Assembly (NCBI GenBank): GCA_949987565.1
Contig: OX465103.1
Location: forward strand, 6,763,384 to 6,827,383
Direction of reading: 5' to 3'
Length of the DNA stretch: 64,000 nt
Source: Luidia sarsii
Taxonomy: Eukaryota > Echinodermata > Asteroidea > Paxillosida > Luidiidae
Shown here: piece by piece, positions 29,751 through 64,000 of the stretch
Numbering within the stretch: position 1 is the first letter of the stretch
Layout: each line of letters opens with the position of its first letter
Made by a program: the position numbers and the translations under genes
The notes under the pieces: generated by a model
Seen by the model: the letters and a program-made list of their open reading frames with translations, nothing else
The model's database searches: none
What the model was told of the DNA's origin: nothing

Positions 29751-32700
29751 CTATGCCCTACTGGGTGCAATGGGTTGAGCTACGATGGCGTTGCCGGGCT
29801 GTGACTGGGCGGCTTTCTTCTTCATATGCTCAGCCATGCTGGGCAGTCGGGAGAAGTGGTTACGAGCCAGGGCGTGCTTTGTCTTGACCTTGTGGCAGAA
29901 GACATGACCGTAGCCCTGCAAGAAGGAAAACAAAAAAACAACATAATGAAGCATTTTATGTATTGATTCTATGCTGACTAATTAAAGCACCTTGACAAAG
30001 TGAAGGTTCAGGCACAGGCTATCAGACTGTCACAGGCTTAGGCGCAGGATTAGGTGTCGACCCACTTCAAAGTCACAGACATTAAAAGAAGCAATAGAGA
30101 GGAAAAAAATACAGATGACAGAAAAAAGAACGATGGAGGGAAGCAGGAAGACAGACTAGGCTGGGTCCAAAGGGAAGAAAAACTTGCTAAAAAAACCCTG
30201 TAGACTTTACCTTTTCTAATTCTTCAATCTGCACATGTGTAGTGGCCTCGTCCTTGGTGAGTAAGATGCAGTTCCACGGAGCCCATTCCTCGTCCTTATC
30301 CCAACGCACCAGCACCAGATCGTACAGATCATTCCACGCACTCAGTGAACTCTGTGAGCTCCAGATGTTCTCCACAAGGAATTGCAGATCACCCTCCTGA
30401 GAAAAGACAAAGACAAGAGGCCAGTGACTGTGAGTGGACATCACCGATTTTGTTGGACCAAATTCTGATTTGCAGGGCTGGGAATTTGTAGACCCGAGTT
30501 ACCCCCCGAGTGACCCGCGAGTTACCCTGTGTTACCCCCAAGTTACTCCCGAGGGACCCCTGATTAACCTCTGAGTGACTGCCAAGTAACCCTCGAGTTA
30601 CCCCCGGGTGACCTCTGAGTGACCACTGAGTAACCCCCGAGTGACCCAAGAGTTACCCTGACTGACCCTTGAGTTACCCCCGTGTGACCCCCAAGTTACT
30701 CCCGAGTAACCCCATTGGGGTAAGAAAACTAATTCTTGTACTAATTCACTGCTGTGTTCAACCGTGCGAAAATACATTTCCTATTTTTCAAGTGCGATTG
30801 TTTGCGATTATTTGAGTTTTGCACTGTGCAACAAACCCCCCCCCAAAAAAAAAAAAAACCCAAAAGCCAGTGAAAACCCTGGCGGACGATTCAAGATATG
30901 AGATCAGAATGACTGGTCCAGTTAGCCAGTATTATAAAAAGAAGGCCTGTTTGTGCTAACCTGCATGAGGAAGGCAATACGTGAGCCGTCCTGCATGGCT
31001 TCCTCGGATTTGCGTAGGGCCTTGAGCATGTAGCGGTAGTGGCTGTGGTCCTGGCGTGCCCGGCCATCGTTGTCTAGCTTCTGACAGTGCCTGCAGCGGC
31101 CCACCATGCGGGAGTTGGAGGCCAGCTGGAACTCGGTGGAGGGCAGGTAGCTGTTGCAGCTCGGGCAGAAGTAGATGTTCTTGCGGAGGGAGGAGGGATC
31201 TTGGGGAACCTTTGGGGTGGAAGACAAGGATTGGAGACGTCTTAAGATGTGCCTTGGATCAGTAAGCACTGGGCGGGAAAGATTCTCCACGCCCCAGCGC
31301 TTTCATCAGTCATATACCGGTAAACACCGTGATAGTTGGAATCTAGCAGTCTCCTGACAATGGGCAGATTATACACCAAAGATCCTGTAGCGCGCAAGAT
31401 AGCCTACTTTTGTGTGATCACACACGTCCGGATGAATTACGCACTGGACGCCATTTTTAGTAAGAAAAGTCGCACGCATGCGCTACATTGCGTGGTCACA
31501 TCACATCCGTCAACCATGTAGCGAGAAAATTGTGAAAAACTGGCTCATTTTTTCATCCAACTGTATCAGCTTCCAGGATCGTAAAACGCACCTAGCGGAA
31601 TTTTCAATAGCGCCACTGTGCGTTTAATCCGAAAAAAATAGCTCAAAACAATTGTCGGTAATTGCAAATGGACCATGTTGAATTTGTGCAAATGGTGTAT
31701 AGGGGCTTTAAACCCAAAATATGGGGACTAAATACATCCACAAAACCCTAAAGACTTACTTTGAGGAGCCTTGCAGCTTCTGCGTTGAAGGTAGGTGTCT
31801 TGATATATTGCAGGAAGAGCGTTGAGATTCGTTTCCTCAAACCATCAAGATTGGTCTCCTTCACGCCCCTCATCAGGAGATCGGCCTCTCTGTCAATCAA
31901 CTCAATGATCTCCTGGGTCAGCTTACAGTCGTGTTCCTTGAAGACAAATGGAAAAAGAAACTCATTTGAAGAAATTTGAAGAAAAACTGACTGGGAACTT
32001 TTTAAACAATTTTGGAAAATGGCAAAAAAAATTGTACTGGACTGGTCCTGCCAAAAGTTTCCTTGCCATTTTTCAAAATTAAATCATCCAAAATTTCAAA
32101 TATGCTAATTCTTTCTAAAATAAAAAAAGGTCAATAATAACTATATCAAAATAAGTCAGAAAAATGTTCCATTTGTGAAAATGGTTCAAAGTTCCCAGTA
32201 ATTTTTTGGGGGACTTTTGTTCCCCCTCAAAATGATTAAGAGGTATAATAAACTTGATTCATTACTTTTTCAAATGTCCCTTTAGGAGCTCTGTAGTTTT
32301 ACCTTGACAGTATGCTTGAGTGTGAGCAGGACATCAAGGCGCTCATCTTGTGTCAAATATTTCATGTTGAGACTCTTGTAGATGTCCCGCAACTCCCGGG
32401 CTCGGATGGTATAAGCTGTGTCCATCTCGGTGAACTTCCCATCGACTGAACGCCACTTCTTGGGTGCTGCGGCCTGCAAGTGACATTTGGTGACATTCAG
32501 AAAAAGGGTTGGTTTAGTAATGTAGACATTAAGAGATTTCAGATGAACTTGATGGTTGAAGTACTGCTAGTATTGTCCCTGAAGCCTTGAATTTTAGGAT
32601 GATGTGGGAGTGACGTATGCCAATTTCTGTGTGTATTCCATTTTTAGGGAAGAGTCATGGTGTGTGTTTATCTGCAGTGCAGAAGGTTGCTGGTTCAAAT

Positions 32701-35700
32701 CCCACTCGGACCAGTTGTGGTCTAGTCTGTGTAATTGTACACCATAGGCTTGTGCAATGCAGCCATTTACCAACCAAGAAAGCGGCCTTGAATAGACCAC
32801 TGGTAAAATCACCGTGAAAAGCTGGTGAAGAGCATTTGAGCATGACAAATTTTTCTTTTCACGGCAAACAGGGTTTGGATGGTCACAGTGCAAACCATTG
32901 CCATACTATCCTGTCTATTACCTTATCTAAGAAGCCCTGTATGGCCGCTTGCTTGTTCTCCGTGTCGGCCTCCAGCTTATGACGACCGATCGATGCGATC
33001 AGTTGAGTCTCCTGGTCCAGGAGATGACAAAGGGCGGCCTTACGCTTGGCACCGCTCAGCGTGGCGTTGATCTGATCCAATTCCTCCTTCCGCCATTCTG
33101 TAAGAAGAAAAGCAAATCCATGTCAAACCTGAGCGGGAATTTTTGAACAAATTGAAAAATTGGCAAAGAAATTTGTTTGACTGGACAGGGTGTTGAATCC
33201 GAGACCTCTGGATTAACGTACTGTTGCTCTTCCATCTGAGCTATCCAGCCCTTAGACGGTGGCCTTCCCAAACAGTCAACAAGTCTTTGCCAGGTTGGGG
33301 GTGCCAGTCAGAAGCAATCCAACCATTAACTGCCATATATCTCCAGGGATCACACCCCTGCTTTCATTCAGATGCAAACAACCAATTGTTGTAAACCAGG
33401 CTACGGCAGCTCAGGGATCGCACAAAGTCAAACCAATCAATGAAAAAACTGACAGGGAACTTTTGAACAAATAGAAGAAAAAAAAAGAAGAAGATGGGCA
33501 GAGTGCTAATAGGCAAAACCTGAGGTCTCGGGCTCAAAGTGCAGTCCGGTCAAAGTAAGAATGGATATTACAATTGAAAAACTGGTAGTTCTGAATGTAT
33601 TTATACATGAAAGAGTGAGGCTCCTAGCTGCGGATGGCTTACTTTCCAGCGCATGATACAGCAAGTCAAAGTCTTCCTTGCTGCGAGGGTTCATGCGCTT
33701 CTCAAACTCGCGACGGATTCGGTCCTCCTTCTCCTTGACCTTCCGGACAGCCTCTTTCCTCTCCCACTCCGTCCGCAAGGCCAAGTCTACGCGCAGCTTG
33801 GCCACTTGCCTCTTGGCTTGCCAGCGTCGGAAGTAGGACTGCAGTATGATGACCTGAGGGAGGAGAAGATGAGACAAGTTGATCATTGATGAAAACTCTA
33901 AAGAAGTGAATAGATATATATCATAGATGTAATATGTTTGCGTCGTGGAGAATGTAATTCATTAGGTTTGCCCTGCTTGATGTTATAAGCACTGTGCTCC
34001 GTGCTTTGGCCAATTGCCTGCTTGTAAAAAAATTATAGGCAACTCCTGTCTGTTCCGAGTGTGTGCATGTAGTAATGAGCATGTGGACAACTTTGAAAGG
34101 GACCGATAGGTCAGCTGACATCAGTGATGGATTTCACAAAGCCTTATGATGTGTCGTAACTCAACTTACGATTGTTAACCCATAGATATTTTAACATGAT
34201 GTTTGTGTCGAGGAGATTCAAAAGGTTTGAATCCTGCCCGAGTTGCCTGATATTTTTTTCATCAGGCATTGGGCAAAACACTGAGCACTCAGTGCTTATC
34301 ACGTCGAGCAGGGTGAACCCTCATTGAATTGGATTGATAACCCATCGTAAATTTGTAAAGGTCATACGGTTTCTGTGCAGCTCTCATTCCCTTGCGATTG
34401 ATCGTGAGTTACGGTGCTTAAAAATCGACCAACAGGGTCTCAAAAGTCTTCTCACTGACTGCTGGTCACATGTCTCACCTTCTTTAGCCGGATGGAGTGA
34501 TACTCCTCGGCGGTCTGGTACTTTCCCGGCACCACTAGCTTGTCGGTCAGGTTGGAGACGTAGCACCCGATCATGGTCATCTGGGTGGCCGTGTTGATCT
34601 TGGTCTGCTGGCGGATGTGCTTGTTCTGCACCGTCTGTGTGTCGCGGCAGAACTTCTCCAGCCCGTCGTCCTTGCGCGCCTTGGGGCGGGTCTGGGCGGA
34701 GGCATTGTGGTACTCGGCTCCTGTGTTGCGGTGGCGGTAACCTCCCAGGAAGGGCTTGTGGCGCATGGAGCGCTCAATTTCCACCACAATGTCCTCCTGG
34801 ACGCCGTCTGCCGAGAGACAAAACGTGACAAAAAAAAGTACGTTAATGTACGTTAATCTCGGGTTCAAGTACTGGTCCAGTCAAAGTTTTCTTTGCCTAT
34901 TTTTCAATTTGTTAAAAAAAAGTTCCCAGTCAGTTTTTCCTTTGTTTGTTTGACCCAAAAAAATTGCTGAATTTATGCGTATGCTATCCGTACCCGTTAG
35001 CAGCCATTCTGCCATTTCGTAATCCAGGCTTAATAGTGGCGCTGTTCAATCGTGGTGGGCATAGCCAAGGAAGTCATGACATCATAGCTCCAGTTTATAG
35101 TATACCAAAACCGTGTTTTTCCCCCAAGGTATACTGACTAGCACAACCCTAATGCTCACCTCTTTGGACTTTGACCGTGATGACGTCCGGCATGATGTAA
35201 GAGGGTTTAGGTTTCAATGCCTTCAGCGGGTTATTGACCGGGTCCACCGATGATATCTCCATCTGGACTGCCCCATTTGGGCCAACGCCAAGGTCATGCA
35301 GGGTCATATCTTCCTTCACATTGGATCCTGGAGTATGGGGAAAGGAAAAGAAACAACGAATCATATTTAGTCGCATAAAAAATTCTCAAAAATCTGGTTG
35401 ACAATCATTTGTGGCTATTATTTGATGAATGTTGCAAATTTATCAAGCAAATTTGAAATGACAAGAAAATGGCTAGAATCAAAATATGAGGACATGCATG
35501 TTTAGACCGTGTTTGCTGTAAAAATAATGTCAGGACTACAAGAGAAGATACAGGCAAATGAGGAATTTCCCGGTGATCTGGAAGTCTGACATTTCTTACC
35601 GTCATACATGAAGACGAGCTGGTCGGCAGACATTCGGAGCTCGCTGGCAAAATGTGACTGCAGATCATTCATGGTCTGGCTCAGGGCACACGCCATGGTC

Positions 35701-36999
35701 GTCACCTGCCCACTTGGCATCAGCACAAATTTCACTAAAAGCCAATGAAAAAACAACAACGGTCATTCAGATGCATTCAAAATAATTTTGAATTATTATT
35801 TTATTAATATAACTGCAGATTCACCAAGATCAAGGCTACAAAACCACTCAACGTTAAGGCCTAAGGAAAGGAGATAGAGATAGGAATTGACATTACTCTT
35901 AAAAAGGGCAAGATCATATGAGGGTGGGAAACATGAACACGGAAGGGAATTCCAGAGAGAGGCACACCGTGGTTAGAAGCTGTTCTGTGACCTCAATGTT
36001 GGTTAAATATCAAGGAAGGAAGGATTTCATTCAGATGCATACAACCAATTTTTGTAAACCTGGCCACAGCATCTCAGGGATAACACACAGTGGATGCAGT
36101 GGATTCTGGGAGCTATCAGAAGAATAGTCTGTACCTGTCGCAGTCGCATTGAGTGGATCAGGCATAGGGGACGAGGCGTGGGGATCCACCTCGTGCTGCT
36201 CGTCCGTCTGCTCGGTTTCCATGCCGACCGTCTCCTTCTCAACAGAGACAGGAGTCTCCTCCGCATCCCCCGGCCCGTCTTGTCCTGCCTCCGCCTCGCC
36301 CTCTGCCGTCTCCGTCTGTGCTGCGTCTTGAAGGGATTCTCCCTCTTGGGGAGGTTTGGCCTCGCTCGCCTCTCCGCTCCTCTCGGGCTCCACAGCCGCA
36401 GACTCCGCTCCTCCGTCCGTGACCTCGTCTTGATCTCCCGGCTTTGCGTCTTCCGCCGCACCATCCTTTAGCTTCTCCTCTCCCTCTGGCTGATCTTCGG
36501 CCCCTTCTTGATTTCGACTTTCTTCATCTGGATTCGCCGTTGGATCGACTTGGCCGTCGGCGTCCTGGGCAGTGGTCACTTCTGGGTCAGTGGCGGCTTC
36601 TCCATTGACGGGGCTCTGGCCAGTGGGATCTTGGTCTTGCTGGCCCTTGACCTCTTCATCCTGACCCTCAACTGCTTCCTCCTGACCTTTGATCTCTTCA
36701 CCCTGAGCTTCGACCTCTTCCTCCTGACCTTTGCTCTCGGGTTCAGTCGCACTTTGTGCGGGTGCTAATTCCGTCGCTGCTTCCGATTCAGGAAGTGGTT
36801 CCGCTCCCGTTTCCGGAGTTCCTTCGTCTCCGGTCACTGGGTTTTCTGCGGCGGTTGTCTCATTGTCTGGAGCGGCAGCATCCGACGTGGCATTATCAGC
36901 TAGCTGAGCGCCTTCGGCTGTCACACTCGGCTCATCTGTTTGTTGCTCTTTATCAGCCTCTGTGGTGACAGTCGGTACTTGGCTCTCATCATCTGCCAT
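29751..36999 (-). CDS. IQUB: IQ motif and ubiquitin-like domain protein, complete coding region, eleven exons
   Basis: An axonemal protein of radial spoke RS1 (Chlamydomonas FAP253 family) that binds calmodulin through its IQ region. Coding exons, 5' to 3' on minus: 36999-36135, 35734-35600, 35327-35160, 34807-34479, 33853-33643, 33097-32922, 32473-32303, 31936-31760, 31209-30961, 30396-30211, 29915-29751. All join in frame to 943 aa; human IQUB is 791. Residues 1-285 form a very acidic Glu/Asp/Gln/Thr-rich extension. A ubiquitin-like fold spans about 289-360. The IQ motif starts at residue 500 ([16 protein letters not shown]), followed by coiled coil. A zinc-ribbon-like CPSC...CRHC (C759, C762, C783, C786) lies near the C-terminus. 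An AG acceptor at 37002-37003 abuts the ATG, so a non-coding 5' exon exists upstream. Confidence 0.93.
30488..30716 (+). repeat. Degenerate GAGTNACCC tandem repeat in an IQUB intron
   Basis: About 18 copies of a 9-16 bp unit alternate between gagtgaccc and gagttaccc. The unit GTNAC is itself a short inverted sequence. No coding role is seen. Confidence 0.8.
31210..31759. other. IQUB intron; nothing recognised
   Basis: Unique sequence with a slightly GC-richer patch at 31370-31640. No repeat family member or coding frame is supported. Confidence 0.35.
33100..33470 (-). repeat. Full-length tRNA-derived SINE, family 1 (IQUB intron)
   Basis: One of the most complete copies. Read on the plus strand it has a tail with 'gaacaaattgaaaaattggc', the reversed tRNA-like module at about 33190-33255, then ~200 bp of body ('tagacggtggccttcc', 'cagtcagaagcaat', 'atctccagggatcacaccc', 'aaacaaccaattgtt'). 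The tRNA-like part is thus internal rather than at the 5' end. Confidence 0.75.
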
Positions 37000-37352
37000 C
37001 TCTGTGAAAACAAATGCATAAGAAGATTTAGGCATACGTAACATTTGTGCAAGGTTAGTATCTAGGTAGGAGTAGGATAAACTGTATAAAAAATGTCTTA
37101 ATTAATACTAATAGTAATACTCTTAGTCTTATGATAATCGCCAGACTGAGTACCAAAGGAAGAACTGTTATTGTTAACTAAACAAAAGATTCCTGATACT
37201 TTGATAACTGCGACTGAGATAAAATTTATTTTACCAACAGATTTTTTGACTTGACTTTTGTGTTACAAAACATTACATTTACAGTGTAATTGTACACGGG
37301 TGATATACAAAAATGTTGCAAACTGCTTACTGACTAAAATTACCAAAATGTA

Positions 37353-37453
37353 AATCTAAAAATTTAGTGGGCCTGACGTTTCGATCCTAGCAGGACCTTT
37401 CTCAAACTCAAACTCAAAGGATCGAAACGTCAGGCCCACTAAATTTTTAGATT
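37353..37453. repeat. Fold-back repeat, 36-bp perfect arms, 29-bp loop
   Basis: Arms 37353-37388 and 37418-37453 are exact reverse complements and include gtgggcctgacgtttcgatc. The loop holds 'agcaggacctttctcaaac'. It belongs to the same family as the 90-bp palindrome at 21432. It lies in the IQUB 5' region. Confidence 0.92.
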
Positions 37454-37723
37454 GTAATTGTACACAGTAATTAAACACCTATTATTCAAGCTGTAAGAAA
37501 GTCTAAGCTTCCATCCGTGTCTTGAAGACAAAAATAGGAATGGTGTTTGGGTTAGAATTTAAAAATATAAACACACTGACCCATGCACTCACTGACTGAG
37601 TTTCTATGCCGTTTTTGCGAGCAACATGCAACTGCAAAAGTGCAACTGCAACCTCAGTCGAACGTCACTGATGACACTGTCCTTGTTTGTCGAGCATTTT
37701 TATTCAGACATTTTATCACTTAC

Positions 37724-37800
37724 CTGGACGTTAGGTCTGCCTCACACAAGGAAATCCAAAGAATATCCCGAACGTAGTCCTAAAACATAGGCAATTTGGG
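37724..37800 (-). other. Candidate non-coding 5' exon of IQUB
   Basis: On the minus strand a strong donor (CCAG|GTAAGTGA) ends an exon at 37724, between the X-box region and the acceptor at 37002. Its 5' end is unknown; the outer limit given is nominal. It is predicted from splice signal and position only. Confidence 0.35.
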
Positions 37801-37898
37801 CCCTAAATTATTACCACCTAACGATTATAAATTCACAAATGGAGGTTTATGCACAGTGCCTAAGCGCGTTATGGAAAAGACTGTGCACGGTGTTATGG

Positions 37899-37924
37899 TG
37901 ACGTCACGTTGCTATGATGGCAAC
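37899..37924. promoter_or_regulatory. Bidirectional ciliary promoter motifs: CRE plus X-box-like palindrome
   Basis: TGACGTCA at 37899-37906 is followed at once by GTTGCTATGATGGCAAC at 37908-37924, whose GTTGC/GCAAC ends are inverted. RFX factors bind such X-boxes in ciliary gene promoters, though the spacer here is a few bases wider than the usual consensus. The site lies about 0.9 kb from the IQUB ATG and about 1.1 kb from the dynein ATG, in front of both predicted 5' exons. Confidence 0.5.
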
Positions 37925-37942
37925 CTTTGACCTCAGATGGTA

Positions 37943-37954
37943 CCCCCCCCCCCC
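37943..37954 (+). repeat. Poly-C run beside the X-box
   Basis: Twelve cytosines, 18 bp from the palindrome. Confidence 0.85.
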
Positions 37955-38099
37955 GTTTTCCGAGCTCTTTCGAACCACACTTCGGCAACTTTCGGAATTC
38001 ACCCTGACGACGAGGTAAATGATTGGGAAGTTGAACAGTGTGATCGTATCGGAAATCTGTAAAAGAGATCGCATGGAATTAATCGTTTCTTTCATTCAA

Positions 38100-38164
38100 A
38101 TGGAATCATTTACCTGAATTACGCATAGACAACCTTAAGCGGAAGGATCGCTAACGTCAGAAAT
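38100..38164 (+). other. Candidate non-coding 5' exon of the dynein gene
   Basis: A strong donor (AGAAAT|GTAAGT) follows 38164, and the coding exon at 38982 begins exactly after an AG acceptor. A 5' UTR exon ending near 38164 is therefore likely. The start is nominal. Confidence 0.35.
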
Positions 38165-38981
38165 GTAAGTGGCATTTTGCTTGTGGTGAAAAGTGGCCCG
38201 TTTGTGGAGTAGTTTTGTAAAGTTTACTTGGCGTTGTGCGTAAACCTATGGGCTGCACATTTGTACACAAATGAAATTCAAATGGGGTCTGTGTCAATGA
38301 CACTAAATTTTGTTGATATATTTTTCCTTTTCAATTCAATTCATGAACTTTAATTTACAATTGTTCCAACTTGTTCCTAGTATTACTGTTATTATTATTA
38401 AATATACATTTTTTAATAATTACTATTTATTTATTTACAATAATTTTTGAAAAAAATGCCAAAGAAAACTTTGACAAGTTTGAGTTTGACTGGACTGGGA
38501 AAGGTTTTCTTTGCCTTTTCTTTTTCAATTTGTTCAAAAGTTCCTAATTAGGGTAAAAGCAGCTGGGTATTCCACCGTTTAAGAAAAGTCAAAAATTCGA
38601 TCAGCTTGGTAGCTGTGTATTTTTTTTTTTATAGCTGGTCGAATTCCCCTCTCAGTCGAAAAAACCTGCACTTCCCTTACACTAGTTTTTCATTGATTTG
38701 TTTGACTCATCAATTTTGGGTCAAAGTTCTACTTTCTTATGGTCAATTTGCACACATTTCAGCTTTGTCATTTGTGGCACTGGTAATGTACTTGGTGTAA
38801 AGTTTGATTTCAAATAATGAAATTTACACTTAATTTGCTTTTTTTTTTTTTTTTTTAACAACCAAGAAAACAAAATAAAAACCAGGCAGCCTCCGTGGGC
38901 AGGGACGCTAAACATGTAATTTTTAAAATGTTGCCTTAACCCATAATTTGGCCTTAACCAATTTGGCCATTTTGTTAACAG

Positions 38982-63714
<24,733 letters not shown>

Positions 63715-64000
63715 GTGAGTCTCTTGAGTAACGAATAGCGAAAGGTCTTGGTCTTTGCCTTAGAGAAAGGCCCTGCTTGAATCCAAACGTCAGGCCCTCT
63801 AACTTTTGAAATTAATGTATCGCATGTCATTTTAGTCAGTGAGCAGTTTGCAGCAGTTTTTTGGATTATTTTAAAAAACATACTCATTAAGTTCAAGTTA
63901 TTTTGAACAAAAAGATGTCAAAACGAATGAAAAACATTTTTTTGCACTGACCCAACAATATCATACCTATAAATGAATGTGTTGTCCACCGCGACACAAA

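Overview
This is nuclear DNA of an animal with motile cilia. Genes are split into many short exons with GT/AG introns. The proteins are closest to animal families (METAP2, IQUB, axonemal dynein heavy chain, a rhodopsin-class GPCR). Introns and intergenic DNA are AT-rich and full of tRNA-like SINEs, fold-back elements and tandem repeats. Exon third positions are GC-rich, most clearly in the dynein gene. Intron sizes and repeat style suggest a marine invertebrate, perhaps an echinoderm or another non-vertebrate deuterostome. The species cannot be fixed from the sequence alone.

Layout. Positions 107-1748 (+) hold the last three visible exons of an unrecognised Pro/Gln-rich protein. From about 1.75 to 18.6 kb there is no convincing gene. 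This stretch is repeat-dominated: a hairpin-bearing repeat at 10.3-10.7 kb and again as a clean 64-bp array at 14.8-15.3 kb, a 31-bp minisatellite at 13.1-14.3 kb, heptamer arrays at 15.8-16.9 kb, and five ~320-bp exon-like units at 17.1-18.55 kb. METAP2 is complete at 18634-25334 (+): ten exons whose junctions all keep frame, 489 aa, with every metal ligand present. A candidate small gene is pieced together at 27372-29626 (+). IQUB is complete as coding sequence on the minus strand (36999-29751): eleven coding exons, 943 aa. It faces an axonemal inner-arm dynein heavy chain (DNAH12-like by motif recall; DNAH3/7 possible) running from 38982 (+) past the window end. Twenty-five coding exons of the dynein, 1714 residues, lie here: the tail, linker, AAA1 and most of AAA2. 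A single-exon GPCR (53882-54802, minus) sits inside the largest dynein intron.

How they fit together. IQUB (a radial-spoke protein) and an inner-arm dynein heavy chain are both axonemal parts. They are head to head across about 2 kb holding a palindromic CRE and an X-box-like inverted repeat, as expected for a co-regulated ciliary promoter. METAP2 is a housekeeping gene with its own CRE just upstream. The GPCR is an unrelated nested gene. Exon boundaries were chosen by hand from splice consensus plus frame continuity; no alignment or transcript data were available.
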